12,679 nt of DNA. It comes from an uncultured Planctomycetota bacterium (GTDB lineage Bacteria > Planctomycetota > UBA1135 > GCA-002686595). Position numbers and translations under genes: made by a program. Every line of letters starts with the position of its first letter. Position 1 is the first letter of the stretch. The notes beneath the pieces were generated by a model that saw only the letters and a list, made by a program, of their open reading frames with translations, ran no database searches and was not told the origin of the DNA. The stretch lies in contig CAIKQM010000720.1 of assembly GCA_903829565.1 (NCBI GenBank), forward strand, positions 1 through 12,679, given 5' to 3'. Below are positions 1 through 6,917 of this stretch, piece after piece.

Positions 1-527
1 GCATGGTTCAGCGCTTCAAACGCCACACCTGCGCCGAGCGCTGCGTCACCGATCACAGAGACCACATGCGGACGCTGCTCGGGGCGCTGCGACTCGTGGC
101 GCGCGGCCATCGCGAGGCCAACACCGAGCGAAATGGAGGTGCCCGCATGTCCTGTGTGGAAGAGGTCGTACTCGCTCTCGTGTTGGTTCGTGAACCCGCA
201 CATGCCGCCCGTTTGGCGCAACAGAGCAAAGCCCTCGCGACGCCCGGTCAGCATCTTGTGCACATAGCACTGGTGCGACACATCGAACACGAGCCGATCG
301 CGCCGGAAGTCGAAGACGCGATGCAAAGCCACCGACAACTCGACCACACCCAAGTTGGAGCCCAAGTGCCCGCCGGTCTGCTGCACACTGCGCAACAAGA
401 ACTCACGCGACTCTTCACAGAGCTTCGGTAACGCGTCTTTCGACAGCGCTTTGACATCCGCGGGAGTCTTGATGCTCGCCAGCAAGTCCAACCCCTGCGC
501 GGCGTCCGGGCGCGATGCGTAGTCCAT
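1..527 (-). CDS. dxs: 1-deoxy-D-xylulose-5-phosphate synthase, N-terminal part (runs off the window)
   Basis: DXS condenses pyruvate and glyceraldehyde 3-phosphate in a thiamine-diphosphate-dependent reaction, the first step of the cytoplasmic MEP isoprenoid pathway. The visible 175 residues cover the start of the TPP-binding half; the remainder lies left of base 1. Family landmarks are HLGSNLG (54-60), a DVSHQ..HKMLTGR block (82-96), ESEYDLFHTGHAGTSIS (117-133) and VIGDAALGAG (158-167). His54, His85, His127 and Asp161 correspond to the conserved catalytic and cofactor residues of the family. Two positions differ from the E. coli-type sequence: GHSSTSIS is GHAGTSIS, and GDG of the TPP motif is GDA. 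The ATG at 527 has a purine-rich Shine-Dalgarno (GAGGGAG) a few bases upstream. The gene is last of xseB-ispA-dxs and starts 24 bp after ispA, so it is probably co-transcribed. The family call is secure; the effect of the substitutions is unknown. Confidence 0.95.
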   Translation of the reverse strand, partial: MDYASRPDAAQGLDLLASIKTPADVKALSKDALPKLCEESREFLLRSVQQTGGHLGSNLGVVELSVALHRVFDFRRDRLVFDVSHQCYVHKMLTGRREGFALLRQTGGMCGFTNQHESEYDLFHTGHAGTSISLGVGLAMAARHESQRPEQRPHVVSVIGDAALGAGVAFEALNH

Positions 528-551
528 GATGCTCCCTCTAGTGTGGACCGC

Positions 552-1475
552 TTAGGCCTTACGAGCAAGCAGCGCTTGCGGCAGGTCGTACAACAAGTCG
601 CCTTCCACGGCGCCCAAACGCTCGGCCAGCTCGGTCGCGCGCTTGGCGTGCTGGGCGGCGCGTTCCTTGGCACCTTCAAGGCCCAAAGCCGCGACCATCG
701 TGGCCTTCTGCGCTTGCGCATCCTTGCCTGGGGTCTTGCCCAAAGTGGCTGCATCGGCCGTGCAATCCAGCACATCGTCGATGACTTGGAACAACAGACC
801 AAGCTCCACGCCGTACTCGCGCACCAGCGAGCGCTCGGGGGCCCGCGCACAGCCCACGAGGGCGCCGAGTTCGCACGCGGCACCTAGCAAAGCAGCCGTT
901 TTCGTGCGGTGGATCGATTCGACCGATTCGGCATCAGCGCCCGCCTGTGCCGCCAGATCGAGCACCTGACCACCGACCATGCCGTACGAGCCAGAGGCAT
1001 CCGCCAAGACCAACACCGCTTCGGCTCCCGCCGGGCGCACGCGCGCCAAAAGCACGAAAGCGTGCGTCAGGAGCGCATCTCCCGCGAGCACGGCCATGGC
1101 TTCGTCCCAGACCTTGTGCACGGTGGGACGGCCGCGACGCAGGTCATCGTCATCCATGCAGGGCAAATCATCGTGCACCAAGCTGTAGGCGTGCACGCAT
1201 TCCAATGCGGCCGCCACAGGCGCTGCATCCACATCCAAACCGCCGAAGCGCCGGCACCATTCGCGCGCTAACGCTGCGCGGATGCGCTTGCCGCCGCCCA
1301 AAACGGCGTAGCGCATGGCCTCGTGCAAGCTGCGCGGTTCTGCGCTCGCGGGCGGGAGTGCTTGCTCCAGCACACTCTCGGTCCACACACGTGCCTCGTC
1401 TAGGGCGGCTTCCACAGCCAGCCGCCGCCGCTCGCGTTCAGCTTCTTTCGCAGCTTTCTTAGGCGAAACGCTCAT
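552..1475 (-). CDS. ispA: Polyprenyl (farnesyl/geranylgeranyl) diphosphate synthase
   Basis: This is a class I trans-prenyltransferase of 307 residues. It joins isopentenyl diphosphate to allylic diphosphates, using the C5 units that the MEP pathway supplies. The first Asp-rich motif DDLPCMD lies at 102-108 and continues into DDDLRRGRPTVHK. The second, DDVLD, lies at 233-237. The substrate-binding GGGKRIR is at 60-66. The region before the first motif (HAYSLVHDD) matches short-chain bacterial IspA enzymes, so farnesyl diphosphate is the likely product, though geranylgeranyl diphosphate cannot be excluded. An in-frame ATG at 1499 would add eight residues. I chose the ATG at 1475 because it overlaps the xseB stop as ATGA, the usual sign of translational coupling. 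The N-terminal 20 residues are rich in Lys, Arg and Glu. dxs follows after 24 bp, which makes this an isoprenoid operon. Confidence 0.95.
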   Translation of the reverse strand: MSVSPKKAAKEAERERRRLAVEAALDEARVWTESVLEQALPPASAEPRSLHEAMRYAVLGGGKRIRAALAREWCRRFGGLDVDAAPVAAALECVHAYSLVHDDLPCMDDDDLRRGRPTVHKVWDEAMAVLAGDALLTHAFVLLARVRPAGAEAVLVLADASGSYGMVGGQVLDLAAQAGADAESVESIHRTKTAALLGAACELGALVGCARAPERSLVREYGVELGLLFQVIDDVLDCTADAATLGKTPGKDAQAQKATMVAALGLEGAKERAAQHAKRATELAERLGAVEGDLLYDLPQALLARKA

Positions 1476-1729
1476 CGCCCACCCGCGGGTGTCTCCCATT
1501 CGTCAGCGCGGCGCGTTCCGCCGGCCGCTAGCTCCTCGACCGTGCGTTTGTGCGCGGCCAGCGACTCCCGGCACTCCTTGAGGAGCTTGACCCCCTCGGC
1601 ATAGCGCTGGAGAGCGGTTTCCAAGCCGCCACCGCCCTGTTCGAGCTCGGCAACCAAGGCTTCTAGGCGCTGCAACCGCTCGTCAAAGGTGGGCTGCGCG
1701 GGTACTTCCGGGGCGGGCGTCTTGGCCAT
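1472..1729 (-). CDS. xseB: Exodeoxyribonuclease VII small subunit
   Basis: XseB is the small helical subunit that coats the XseA catalytic subunit in exonuclease VII, an enzyme that degrades single-stranded DNA. The 85-residue length is normal for the family. The diagnostic helical hairpin is present: FDERLQRLEALVAELE (15-30), a Gly-rich turn, then LETALQRYAEGVKLLKEC (36-53). The tails (1-14, Pro/Ala-rich, and about 70-85) are low in complexity. The gene begins the minus-strand operon xseB-ispA-dxs, and its TGA overlaps the ispA ATG. xseA is not beside it in this window: the upstream neighbour is divergent. xseB next to ispA and dxs is a recurrent bacterial arrangement, so the position supports the call. 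Confidence 0.93.
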   Translation of the reverse strand: MAKTPAPEVPAQPTFDERLQRLEALVAELEQGGGGLETALQRYAEGVKLLKECRESLAAHKRTVEELAAGGTRRADEWETPAGGR

Positions 1730-2003
1730 GGGGCTACTGTACGGCTTGGCGGGCCGGACGAAAAACCCATTTGGAGACCTAGGAGTTCGCTTTATTGAGA
1801 CTTCAAGGTCTCTTCATGAATCCTCGAAGAATCTTCAACGTCTGGACCGAATTGTTGCGGGAATCAGGGTTTGCGCTAATTGCCGCTTTTCCATGTGGCG
1901 GATATCCTCCGATAAGCAATCGCTGACCTTCGGCGTGAACTCTCCAGTTCGCGGGAAGGTTCGCGCATCCCGCCGCGTCGGCCGCAGCCGACACCAGCCA
2001 CAC
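1730..2003. other. Divergent intergenic region with AT-rich core and short hairpins
   Basis: This 274-bp stretch separates the divergent starts of xseB and the radical SAM gene, so it should hold both promoters. Its middle (about 1760-1910) is visibly richer in A and T than its surroundings. Three simple stem-loops are seen on the plus strand: GAGAC/GTCTC with a 6-base loop (1797-1812); an 8-bp stem with one G.U pair and loop CTCC (1934-1953); and GTCGGC/GCCGAC with loop CGCA (1977-1992), which ends 11 bases before the ATG at 2004. The best sigma-70-like pair I can pick by eye is TTGTTG (1852-1857) and GCTAAT (1875-1880), 17 bp apart, and it is weak. The radical SAM reading frame is open back to 1689 but carries no domain in that part, so I treat it as non-coding. 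No B12 riboswitch signature was found. Confidence 0.5.
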
Positions 2004-3521
2004 ATGAAGGTCGTTCTCATCTACGCCAAGTCGCAGGTCATCCGCCAGAAGGCCGCCGAGGTCTTTGCTGACGAGTCCGTGACCAAGGGCGAACTCGCCC
2101 GCGACGAGATCTATCCCCCGCTGGGCATCAGCATTTTGGGCGCGGGCTTGGAGCAGCTCGGCCATCAAGTGCGCTTGCTGGACGACTCGATCGAAGAGAT
2201 CGAGACCGTGCGCGAGGCGATGCAATGGTCCGACCTGGTCGGCATCTCGGCGCTGACGCCCAATGCGCGCCGCGCGCGCGAGCTGGGCAAGATTGCGCGC
2301 GAGGAGTACTCCAAGCCGGTGGTGATGGGCGGGCCGCACCCGACCACCAACCCCGAGTTCTTCCTCAACGCGGGCGCAGCCGACATCTGCGTGCAGGGCG
2401 AGGGCGACCACACGCTGCCGGAGATCGTCGAGAAGCTGCACGACCGCGCGTCGTGGGACACGATCCAAGGCATCACCTTCCTCAAGGACGGCCAGCAGGT
2501 GGCGACGCCGCGCCGGGCCTTGGTCAAGAAGATGGACGAGGTGCCGTGGCCGGCCTGGCACCTGTGGGACATCCCGCGCTTCATGAAGCTGATGGTGAAC
2601 CCGGGCGTGACCCTGATCACCTCGCGCGGCTGCCCGTACGCGTGCACGTTCTGCGATGCCGAGATGACGCCGCGCCAGTACCGCGCGATGTCCCCCGAGA
2701 AGACGGTGGACATGATGCAGTTCATCCTCGAGAAGTACAATCCGCCGCAATTGGTGCTGTTCGATGACTTGTTCACGATCCAGCGCAAGCGCGTGATCGC
2801 GATCTGCCAGGAGATCATCAAGCGTGACCTGTTCTTCGAATGGGTCTGCGAGTCGCGCGTCGACACGATGGACTGGGAGATGCTGCGCTGGATGCGCAAG
2901 GCCGGTTGCGTGAAGATCTACTACGGGCTCGAGTCGGGCTCGCCGCGCATGCTGGTGACGATGAAGAAGGGTGTGACACCCGAGAAGGTGCGCGCCGGTG
3001 CCAAGCTCAACCGCGAGCTCGGCATGTACTTCAAGTTCTTCATCCTCTACGGCTTCCCGGAAGACACGGTCGAAGACCACCGCCTGACGGAAGAGCTGAT
3101 TGCCGACACGCGTTGCGATGCCGTGTGCTGCTCGGTGTTGCAGCCGATCCCGGGCACCGAAGTGTTTGAACAACTCAAGCCCTACCTGTTGAAGGATGTG
3201 GCCGAGATGGAGTTCCACTACTGGCACTCGACCGAGAGCTTCAAGCACCCGCACTTCACGCATGCGGAACTGCATGCGGAGCGCGAGCGTTTGCTCAAGA
3301 GCCATGCGCGCGCCACCAAGGGCATCGTGCCCAAGGTGAAGCGCAAGCTGGAGCGCCTGTGGGCCATGATCCGTCACCCCGAGTTGATCGGCGACTTGAT
3401 CGAGATCCGCCGCCGCAAGGCTCGTCACCGCCGCCGTGTGGCCGATTCGAACTGGGGCTACACGCTCAAGGCCGAGCGCGATGTGATCGCGTTGCAGGTG
3501 CCGATCGTCAAGCCGGATTGA
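2004..3521 (+). CDS. B12-binding domain radical SAM protein, substrate unknown
   Basis: This is a 505-residue cytoplasmic protein. Residues 1 to about 145 form a Rossmann-like cobalamin-binding domain, recognisable from MKVVLIYAK, YPPLGISILGAGLEQLGHQV (37-56), VMGGPHPT (107-114) and VQGEGD (130-135). The radical SAM core follows, with CPYACTFC giving the 4Fe-4S ligands Cys210, Cys214 and Cys217. Later core strands include VLFDDLF, YYGLESGS and FFILYGFPEDT. The C-terminal tail (about 410-505) is very rich in Arg and Lys. The DxHxxG lower-ligand motif of classical B12 proteins is absent, with LLDDSIEEI at the equivalent loop, as is common in this class. Members include methylases and cyclases such as BchE and hopanoid enzymes; I cannot choose among these. 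The ATG at 2004 is preferred because the domain begins exactly there, although no clear Shine-Dalgarno precedes it. Its codons look more strongly biased to G/C endings than those of its neighbours, which suggests high expression or a different history. Confidence 0.88.
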   Translation: MKVVLIYAKSQVIRQKAAEVFADESVTKGELARDEIYPPLGISILGAGLEQLGHQVRLLDDSIEEIETVREAMQWSDLVGISALTPNARRARELGKIAREEYSKPVVMGGPHPTTNPEFFLNAGAADICVQGEGDHTLPEIVEKLHDRASWDTIQGITFLKDGQQVATPRRALVKKMDEVPWPAWHLWDIPRFMKLMVNPGVTLITSRGCPYACTFCDAEMTPRQYRAMSPEKTVDMMQFILEKYNPPQLVLFDDLFTIQRKRVIAICQEIIKRDLFFEWVCESRVDTMDWEMLRWMRKAGCVKIYYGLESGSPRMLVTMKKGVTPEKVRAGAKLNRELGMYFKFFILYGFPEDTVEDHRLTEELIADTRCDAVCCSVLQPIPGTEVFEQLKPYLLKDVAEMEFHYWHSTESFKHPHFTHAELHAERERLLKSHARATKGIVPKVKRKLERLWAMIRHPELIGDLIEIRRRKARHRRRVADSNWGYTLKAERDVIALQVPIVKPD

Positions 3522-3559
3522 CAACTGTCGGCGCTTAGGCGCACAGCAGAGTCACCTTG

Positions 3560-3593
3560 GAAGGGTCGCTGGGGATTGCCCCTGCGACCCTTC
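3560..3593 (+). terminator. Strong symmetric hairpin, probable terminator of the radical SAM gene
   Basis: The arms GAAGGGTCGC (3560-3569) and GCGACCCTTC (3584-3593) are perfectly complementary. Inside them a T.T mismatch is followed by GGGG/CCCC closing an ATTG loop, giving 14 base pairs in all. The following bases, TTCGTCT, are only partly T, so intrinsic termination may be imperfect. The hairpin lies 38 bp after the radical SAM stop and 18 bp before the cytochrome c start, so it probably separates the two transcripts. A smaller GCGC-TTAG-GCGC hairpin precedes it at 3531-3542. Confidence 0.7.
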
Positions 3594-3611
3594 TTCGTCT
3601 AGCATCCCGCG

Positions 3612-3977
3612 ATGCGCCTTGTGCACGCCGTGATGAGTGGAATGGTCGTGGGGCTGGCCGCGCTGTCGGCGGTCTCGTGCGGTGACAGTGCTCCCGCTGC
3701 TCCGCGTTCCGCGGCCAAGCTGTGGAGTGATGAGGGCTGTGCACTGTGCCATGGCAAGCAAGCCGAGGGCACCAAACTGGCCCCCACGCTCCAGGGCAAG
3801 GCCACGCACTGGTCGCGCGAGAGTTTGCTCCAGTATCTGCGTGATCCTGTGGGCTATGCCGCCCAAGACCCGCGCCTCAAGGAGCAGATGAAGAGCTACT
3901 CTCAGGCGATGCCGACCTACAAGATGCTCGCCCCTGTCGAGCTCGAAACGCTGGCCGATTACGTGTTAGGGCTGTAG
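3612..3977 (+). CDS. Small monoheme cytochrome c, probable lipoprotein
   Basis: This is a 121-residue exported electron carrier. The N-terminus (MRLVHAV..., then a hydrophobic stretch at 7-21) leads to AVSC with Cys23, a plausible though not ideal lipobox, so membrane anchoring by lipid at Cys23 is inferred. A short Ala/Pro linker follows. The single heme site is CALCH (43-47), and the likely distal ligand is Met100 in AMPTYKML. The spacing and the C-terminal helix (LAPVELETLADYVLGL) match class I cytochrome c domains. The ATG at 3612 has no good Shine-Dalgarno. The gene stands alone on the plus strand between a terminator-like hairpin and a convergent operon, and its final 19 bp overlap the end of the ABC ATPase gene on the other strand. 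The redox partner is not visible; an oxidase or dehydrogenase elsewhere is likely. Confidence 0.9.
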   Translation: MRLVHAVMSGMVVGLAALSAVSCGDSAPAAPRSAAKLWSDEGCALCHGKQAEGTKLAPTLQGKATHWSRESLLQYLRDPVGYAAQDPRLKEQMKSYSQAMPTYKMLAPVELETLADYVLGL

Positions 3978-4765
3978 CGCGCGGGCCACACCAGCGGGCC
4001 GCCATTGGCGCTCGCATAGGCGAGGCGCGCGCCGTACACCGGCGTCAAAATCTCTGGACACAAAACTTCTTGAGGACGGCCTTGGGCGCTGATGCGTCCA
4101 CCATCCAGCAACACGATGCGGTCGGCGTACTGTCCGGCCAGATCCAACTCGTGGGTCGTCACAACGACTCCGTGACCCTCGCGAGCCGCGCGCGCGAGCA
4201 AGTCAAAGACCTGCAAGCGGTGCTCTGGATCAAGTGCATTGGTCGGTTCATCTGCCAAGAGCAACGGCGCACCTTGCGCCAAGGCGCGCGCCACCAACAC
4301 ACGCCGACGGGCTCCACCAGACAATGTGCCCAGCGTGGCGCACGCAGCCTCGGCCGCATCGCAGGCAGCGAGGGCAGCTTGTGTGGCAGCAAGATCCGCC
4401 TCTGGAGCGGCGCGCCAGCGCGGCAAACGCGCGTAACGCCCAGCCAAGACGAAGTCGAAGACCAACACATCATCGAGAGGCGGCAACTCTTGCGGCACCA
4501 AGGCCGCCCGCAGCGCGCGCGCGCGTGGATCGAGCTGCCGGCAATCGACACCTCCAAGAGTCGCGCGACCTTGGCGCAAGGGCAACAGTCCCGCCAAAGC
4601 GCGCAGCAAGGTGCTCTTGCCTGCGCCGTTCTTGCCCAACACGACCAACAACTCACCTGCGCGCACTTCGAGGTCTAGGCCCGCGAAGACGCTCGCTGCT
4701 CCATCGTCCCAGGCGCACTCGGCCTGCTCGAGTGTGGCCAAGCAACCGGCGGACACCGTGCTCAC
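3959..4765 (-). CDS. ABC transporter ATP-binding protein (metal/siderophore-type), no permease nearby
   Basis: This is an ABC ATPase of 268 residues with all core motifs: Walker A GKNGAGKST (44-52), Q-loop VPQ (Gln92), signature LSGGA (148-152, with Ala in place of the usual Gln), Walker B LLLADEP (168-174), D-loop NALD and switch His205 in TTHELD. It most resembles the FecE/BtuD-like ATPases that power uptake of iron chelates or cobalamin, but the resemblance is at family level only. No permease or binding protein gene is in the window, so its membrane partner must be elsewhere. Two GTG starts are possible. The one at 4771 adds two residues. The one at 4765 overlaps the OsmC stop as GTGA, which I prefer because such overlaps couple translation. 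It is the last gene of amidohydrolase-OsmC-ABC and ends inside the convergent cytochrome c gene. Confidence 0.9.
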   Translation of the reverse strand: MSTVSAGCLATLEQAECAWDDGAASVFAGLDLEVRAGELLVVLGKNGAGKSTLLRALAGLLPLRQGRATLGGVDCRQLDPRARALRAALVPQELPPLDDVLVFDFVLAGRYARLPRWRAAPEADLAATQAALAACDAAEAACATLGTLSGGARRRVLVARALAQGAPLLLADEPTNALDPEHRLQVFDLLARAAREGHGVVVTTHELDLAGQYADRIVLLDGGRISAQGRPQEVLCPEILTPVYGARLAYASANGGPLVWPARYSPNT

Positions 4766-5169
4766 AGCCACGTGAAGCGTTCCACCAACTCAATCGAACC
4801 GCCAATGCTGCGCGCAACGGGACAGCCGTGAGCGGCTGCTTCCAACGCGGAACGCAACTTGGGATCCGCAACACCAGGCACGGTGATGTCGACCTCAAGC
4901 CGTCCGATGCGCCGATGGGGATCCGCCACCATGTGCTTCTTGACCACCACCGTGGCGTGCGTGAGATCGACACCATGGCGCTCGGCGAAGATGCCCATGA
5001 TCGTCAAGATGCACGAACCCAAAGCCGTGGCCACGAGGTCCGTGGGCGAAAACGACTCACCGCGACCATGATTGTCCACGGGGGCGTCCGTCACCAGCAC
5101 GGTGCCGCTGGGTTGATGGCGCGCTTGGCAGCGCAGCGTGCCTTGGTAGGCGATGTCGATCGTGACCAT
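4762..5169 (-). CDS. OsmC/Ohr-family peroxide-reductase-like protein
   Basis: The 135-residue length is typical of the OsmC family, whose characterised members reduce organic or other hydroperoxides with two cysteines. Both cysteines are present: Cys53 in SPTDLVATALGSCILT (41-56), on the family's signature helix, and Cys116 in HGCPVARSI. Glu38 just before that helix and the N-terminal beta-sheet pattern (MVTIDIAYQGTLRCQARH) also fit. The central helix followed by a beta-strand with KKHMVADPHRRIGRLEVDITVPG resembles YhfA-like OsmC proteins, so a subgroup role other than peroxide removal is possible. No strong Shine-Dalgarno precedes the ATG at 5169. It starts 33 bp after the amidohydrolase stop and overlaps the ABC ATPase start. 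Confidence 0.9.
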   Translation of the reverse strand: MVTIDIAYQGTLRCQARHQPSGTVLVTDAPVDNHGRGESFSPTDLVATALGSCILTIMGIFAERHGVDLTHATVVVKKHMVADPHRRIGRLEVDITVPGVADPKLRSALEAAAHGCPVARSIGGSIELVERFTWL

Positions 5170-5202
5170 GCAGGTGACGATACTAGCACGCCGTGCCGGT
5201 GG

Positions 5203-6873
5203 TCAGGGACCGCGCGTGTACACCAGCCGCCCATCGATGATGGTGTGCAGCACGCGCGCTTGTTGCAGTGCTTGCGGCTCGCAGGCAACAGGATCGACCG
5301 AGAGGACGGTCACATCACAGCGATAGCCTGGCGACAGGCGACCTAGGTGCGCTTCGGCCCCCACAGCATAAGCAGCGCCCTGTGTGAACGCCGCCAAGGC
5401 TTGTGCACCAGTCAGGGCCGTGCTCGGTTCGAAGGTCTTGGGCGAGCGCGCGATGGCACGTGTGCGCGCGCTGTACAAACCCGCCAACGGATCGGGCGAC
5501 TCCACGGGGAAGTCACTACCAAAGGCCAGTTGCGTGAGGTCGGGCGCGAGGCTCTTCCACGCATAAGCTCCGCGCAAACGCTCGGCCCCCAGACGCTCGC
5601 CGGCCCACGGCATGTCGGAGGTCAGGTGCACCGGCTGCATCGAGGGCACGACCCCCAACTGTGCAAAGCGTGCCCAATCTTTGGGGGACACGACCTGCGC
5701 GTGCTCCATGCGCGGACGCAACTCGCGCAGCTGTGGGCTGGCACGCAGTGCGCGTTCATACGCATCGAGCACCACGCGATTCGCACGGTCTCCAATGGCA
5801 TGAATGGCCGGTTGCAAGCGCCACTGCCCCGCCCATTCCAAGCGTTGGGCCAGCGCCGCATCAGCCAGCAGCATAAGCCCCGTGTGGCCATGCTGATCGC
5901 TGTAGTCTTCCAACAGTGCTGCACCACGGGAGCCCAGAGCACCGTCCGCCATCAGCTTGAGACCACGCAAGGCAAAGCGTCCCTGCACTCGGTCACCGGG
6001 GATCACAGCTTCCTGTGCCGCGCCCAGTTCGTCATTGCCCCACAAGTAGCCGCTGATCCGCACCAGCAGCAAACCTTGCTCGTCAAGTTTTCTGTACAGG
6101 GCGACTTGCTCAGGCTCAAGCCCCATGTCGTGCACAGCCACCAGTCCATGGGCCAACAAGGCGGCCTGCGCCTTCAGAATGCGACGCGTGCGCACCTCTT
6201 GGGACGGTGTGGGCACATGTTGCTGCACGCGCTGCATGGCGTTGTCGACCAGCACACCGCTAGCACGCCCTTGCGCGTCCAGCACGATCAGGCCATCGGC
6301 ACCCGAAGCAGCGTCCGCTGGCAACTCCCCCGCCAGACCTGCGCGCTGCAAGGCAGCTGCATTGGCGAACGCGGCATGACCGTCCACGCGATCGAGGTAC
6401 ACGGGATGATCAGGGGTGGCTTCACTCAGCAAACGATGGTGCGGGAAGGACTTGTCCGGCCAGAGATTCTGGTCCCAGCCGCGCCCCAAGATCCACTCAC
6501 CCTTGGGGGTGGACTTGGCGCGCTCGGCGACGCGTTGAACCAGTGCCTCCAGCGACGGCACACCTGTCAAATCTACTTGCTCGAGTGCCGCACCATAGGC
6601 CTCTACATGGCCATGTGCGTCGTGCAAGCCTGGCACAGCGACCGCGCCAGCCAAGTCGACAACCTGCGCCCCCAGTGCTTGGGCGCGCGACTGCAACTCG
6701 ACCAATGTTCCAACGGCTTCCACTCGTCCGTCACGCGCAAGCAAGGCCTCTACACTGCTCTGCGTGTCATCCCCGAGCAGGATGCGGCCACCATGCAGGA
6801 GCAAACTGCTACCGGCAGGAGCCGCATGTGTGGCCTGAGCGGAGAGCAGCGTAAGAGTGAGGGCTAGGAGCAT
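5203..6873 (-). CDS. Exported amidohydrolase, YtcJ-like (amidohydrolase family 3)
   Basis: This 556-residue metal-dependent hydrolase carries a putative signal peptide (MLLALTLTLLSAQATHAAPA), so it is probably periplasmic. It has the composite N- and C-terminal beta-sandwich of amidohydrolases around a TIM barrel. The metal-site motif is HDAHGH (His87 and His89, in VPGLHDAHGHVE). Other family motifs are LMADGALGSRGA (308-318) with Lys306 nearby, HAIGD (358-362), MEHAQVV (389-395) and FGSDFPVE (451-458, with Asp454 as the likely catalytic Asp). Enzymes of this group hydrolyse varied amides or related C-N bonds, and the substrate here cannot be read from sequence. The ATG at 6873 has an AGGGA Shine-Dalgarno. 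It starts 44 bp from the divergent SDR gene and heads the operon with OsmC and the ABC ATPase. The length is normal for the family. Confidence 0.9.
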   Translation of the reverse strand: MLLALTLTLLSAQATHAAPAGSSLLLHGGRILLGDDTQSSVEALLARDGRVEAVGTLVELQSRAQALGAQVVDLAGAVAVPGLHDAHGHVEAYGAALEQVDLTGVPSLEALVQRVAERAKSTPKGEWILGRGWDQNLWPDKSFPHHRLLSEATPDHPVYLDRVDGHAAFANAAALQRAGLAGELPADAASGADGLIVLDAQGRASGVLVDNAMQRVQQHVPTPSQEVRTRRILKAQAALLAHGLVAVHDMGLEPEQVALYRKLDEQGLLLVRISGYLWGNDELGAAQEAVIPGDRVQGRFALRGLKLMADGALGSRGAALLEDYSDQHGHTGLMLLADAALAQRLEWAGQWRLQPAIHAIGDRANRVVLDAYERALRASPQLRELRPRMEHAQVVSPKDWARFAQLGVVPSMQPVHLTSDMPWAGERLGAERLRGAYAWKSLAPDLTQLAFGSDFPVESPDPLAGLYSARTRAIARSPKTFEPSTALTGAQALAAFTQGAAYAVGAEAHLGRLSPGYRCDVTVLSVDPVACEPQALQQARVLHTIIDGRLVYTRGP

Positions 6874-6917
6874 GTTCCCTATGGTGCAAGCTGGAGGCGA
6901 GCTTCACAATCAGGACC
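6874..6917. promoter_or_regulatory. Compact divergent promoter region with AAGCT/AGCTT dyad
   Basis: Only 44 bp separate the start codons of the amidohydrolase (minus) and the SDR gene (plus). Near the centre is an inverted repeat AAGCT, 7 bases, AGCTT (6888-6904), whose spacer contains GGAGG. I could not identify clear -35 and -10 boxes for either direction. At least one promoter probably extends into a coding region. The dyad could be an operator shared by both genes, but it is short. Confidence 0.3.

Noticed and set aside
1689..2003. Extended N-terminus of the radical SAM protein
   Set aside because: The added 105 residues carry no domain, overlap the xseB start region and have AT-rich intergenic character; the B12 fold begins at the ATG at 2004.
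1930..2003. Cobalamin riboswitch before the B12-domain gene
   Set aside because: Only loose pieces such as GGGAA and AGCCAC occur. The conserved B12-box arrangement and core junction are not visible.
1803..3524. Long minus-strand open frame (573 codons) opposite the radical SAM gene
   Set aside because: It is His/Arg/Leu-rich shadow sequence produced by the strong codon bias of the real gene, with no domain motif. The plus strand has a complete radical SAM protein.
5347..6867. Long plus-strand open frame (506 codons) opposite the amidohydrolase
   Set aside because: Its composition is unlike a real protein here, no family motif is seen, and the minus-strand amidohydrolase has every expected motif.
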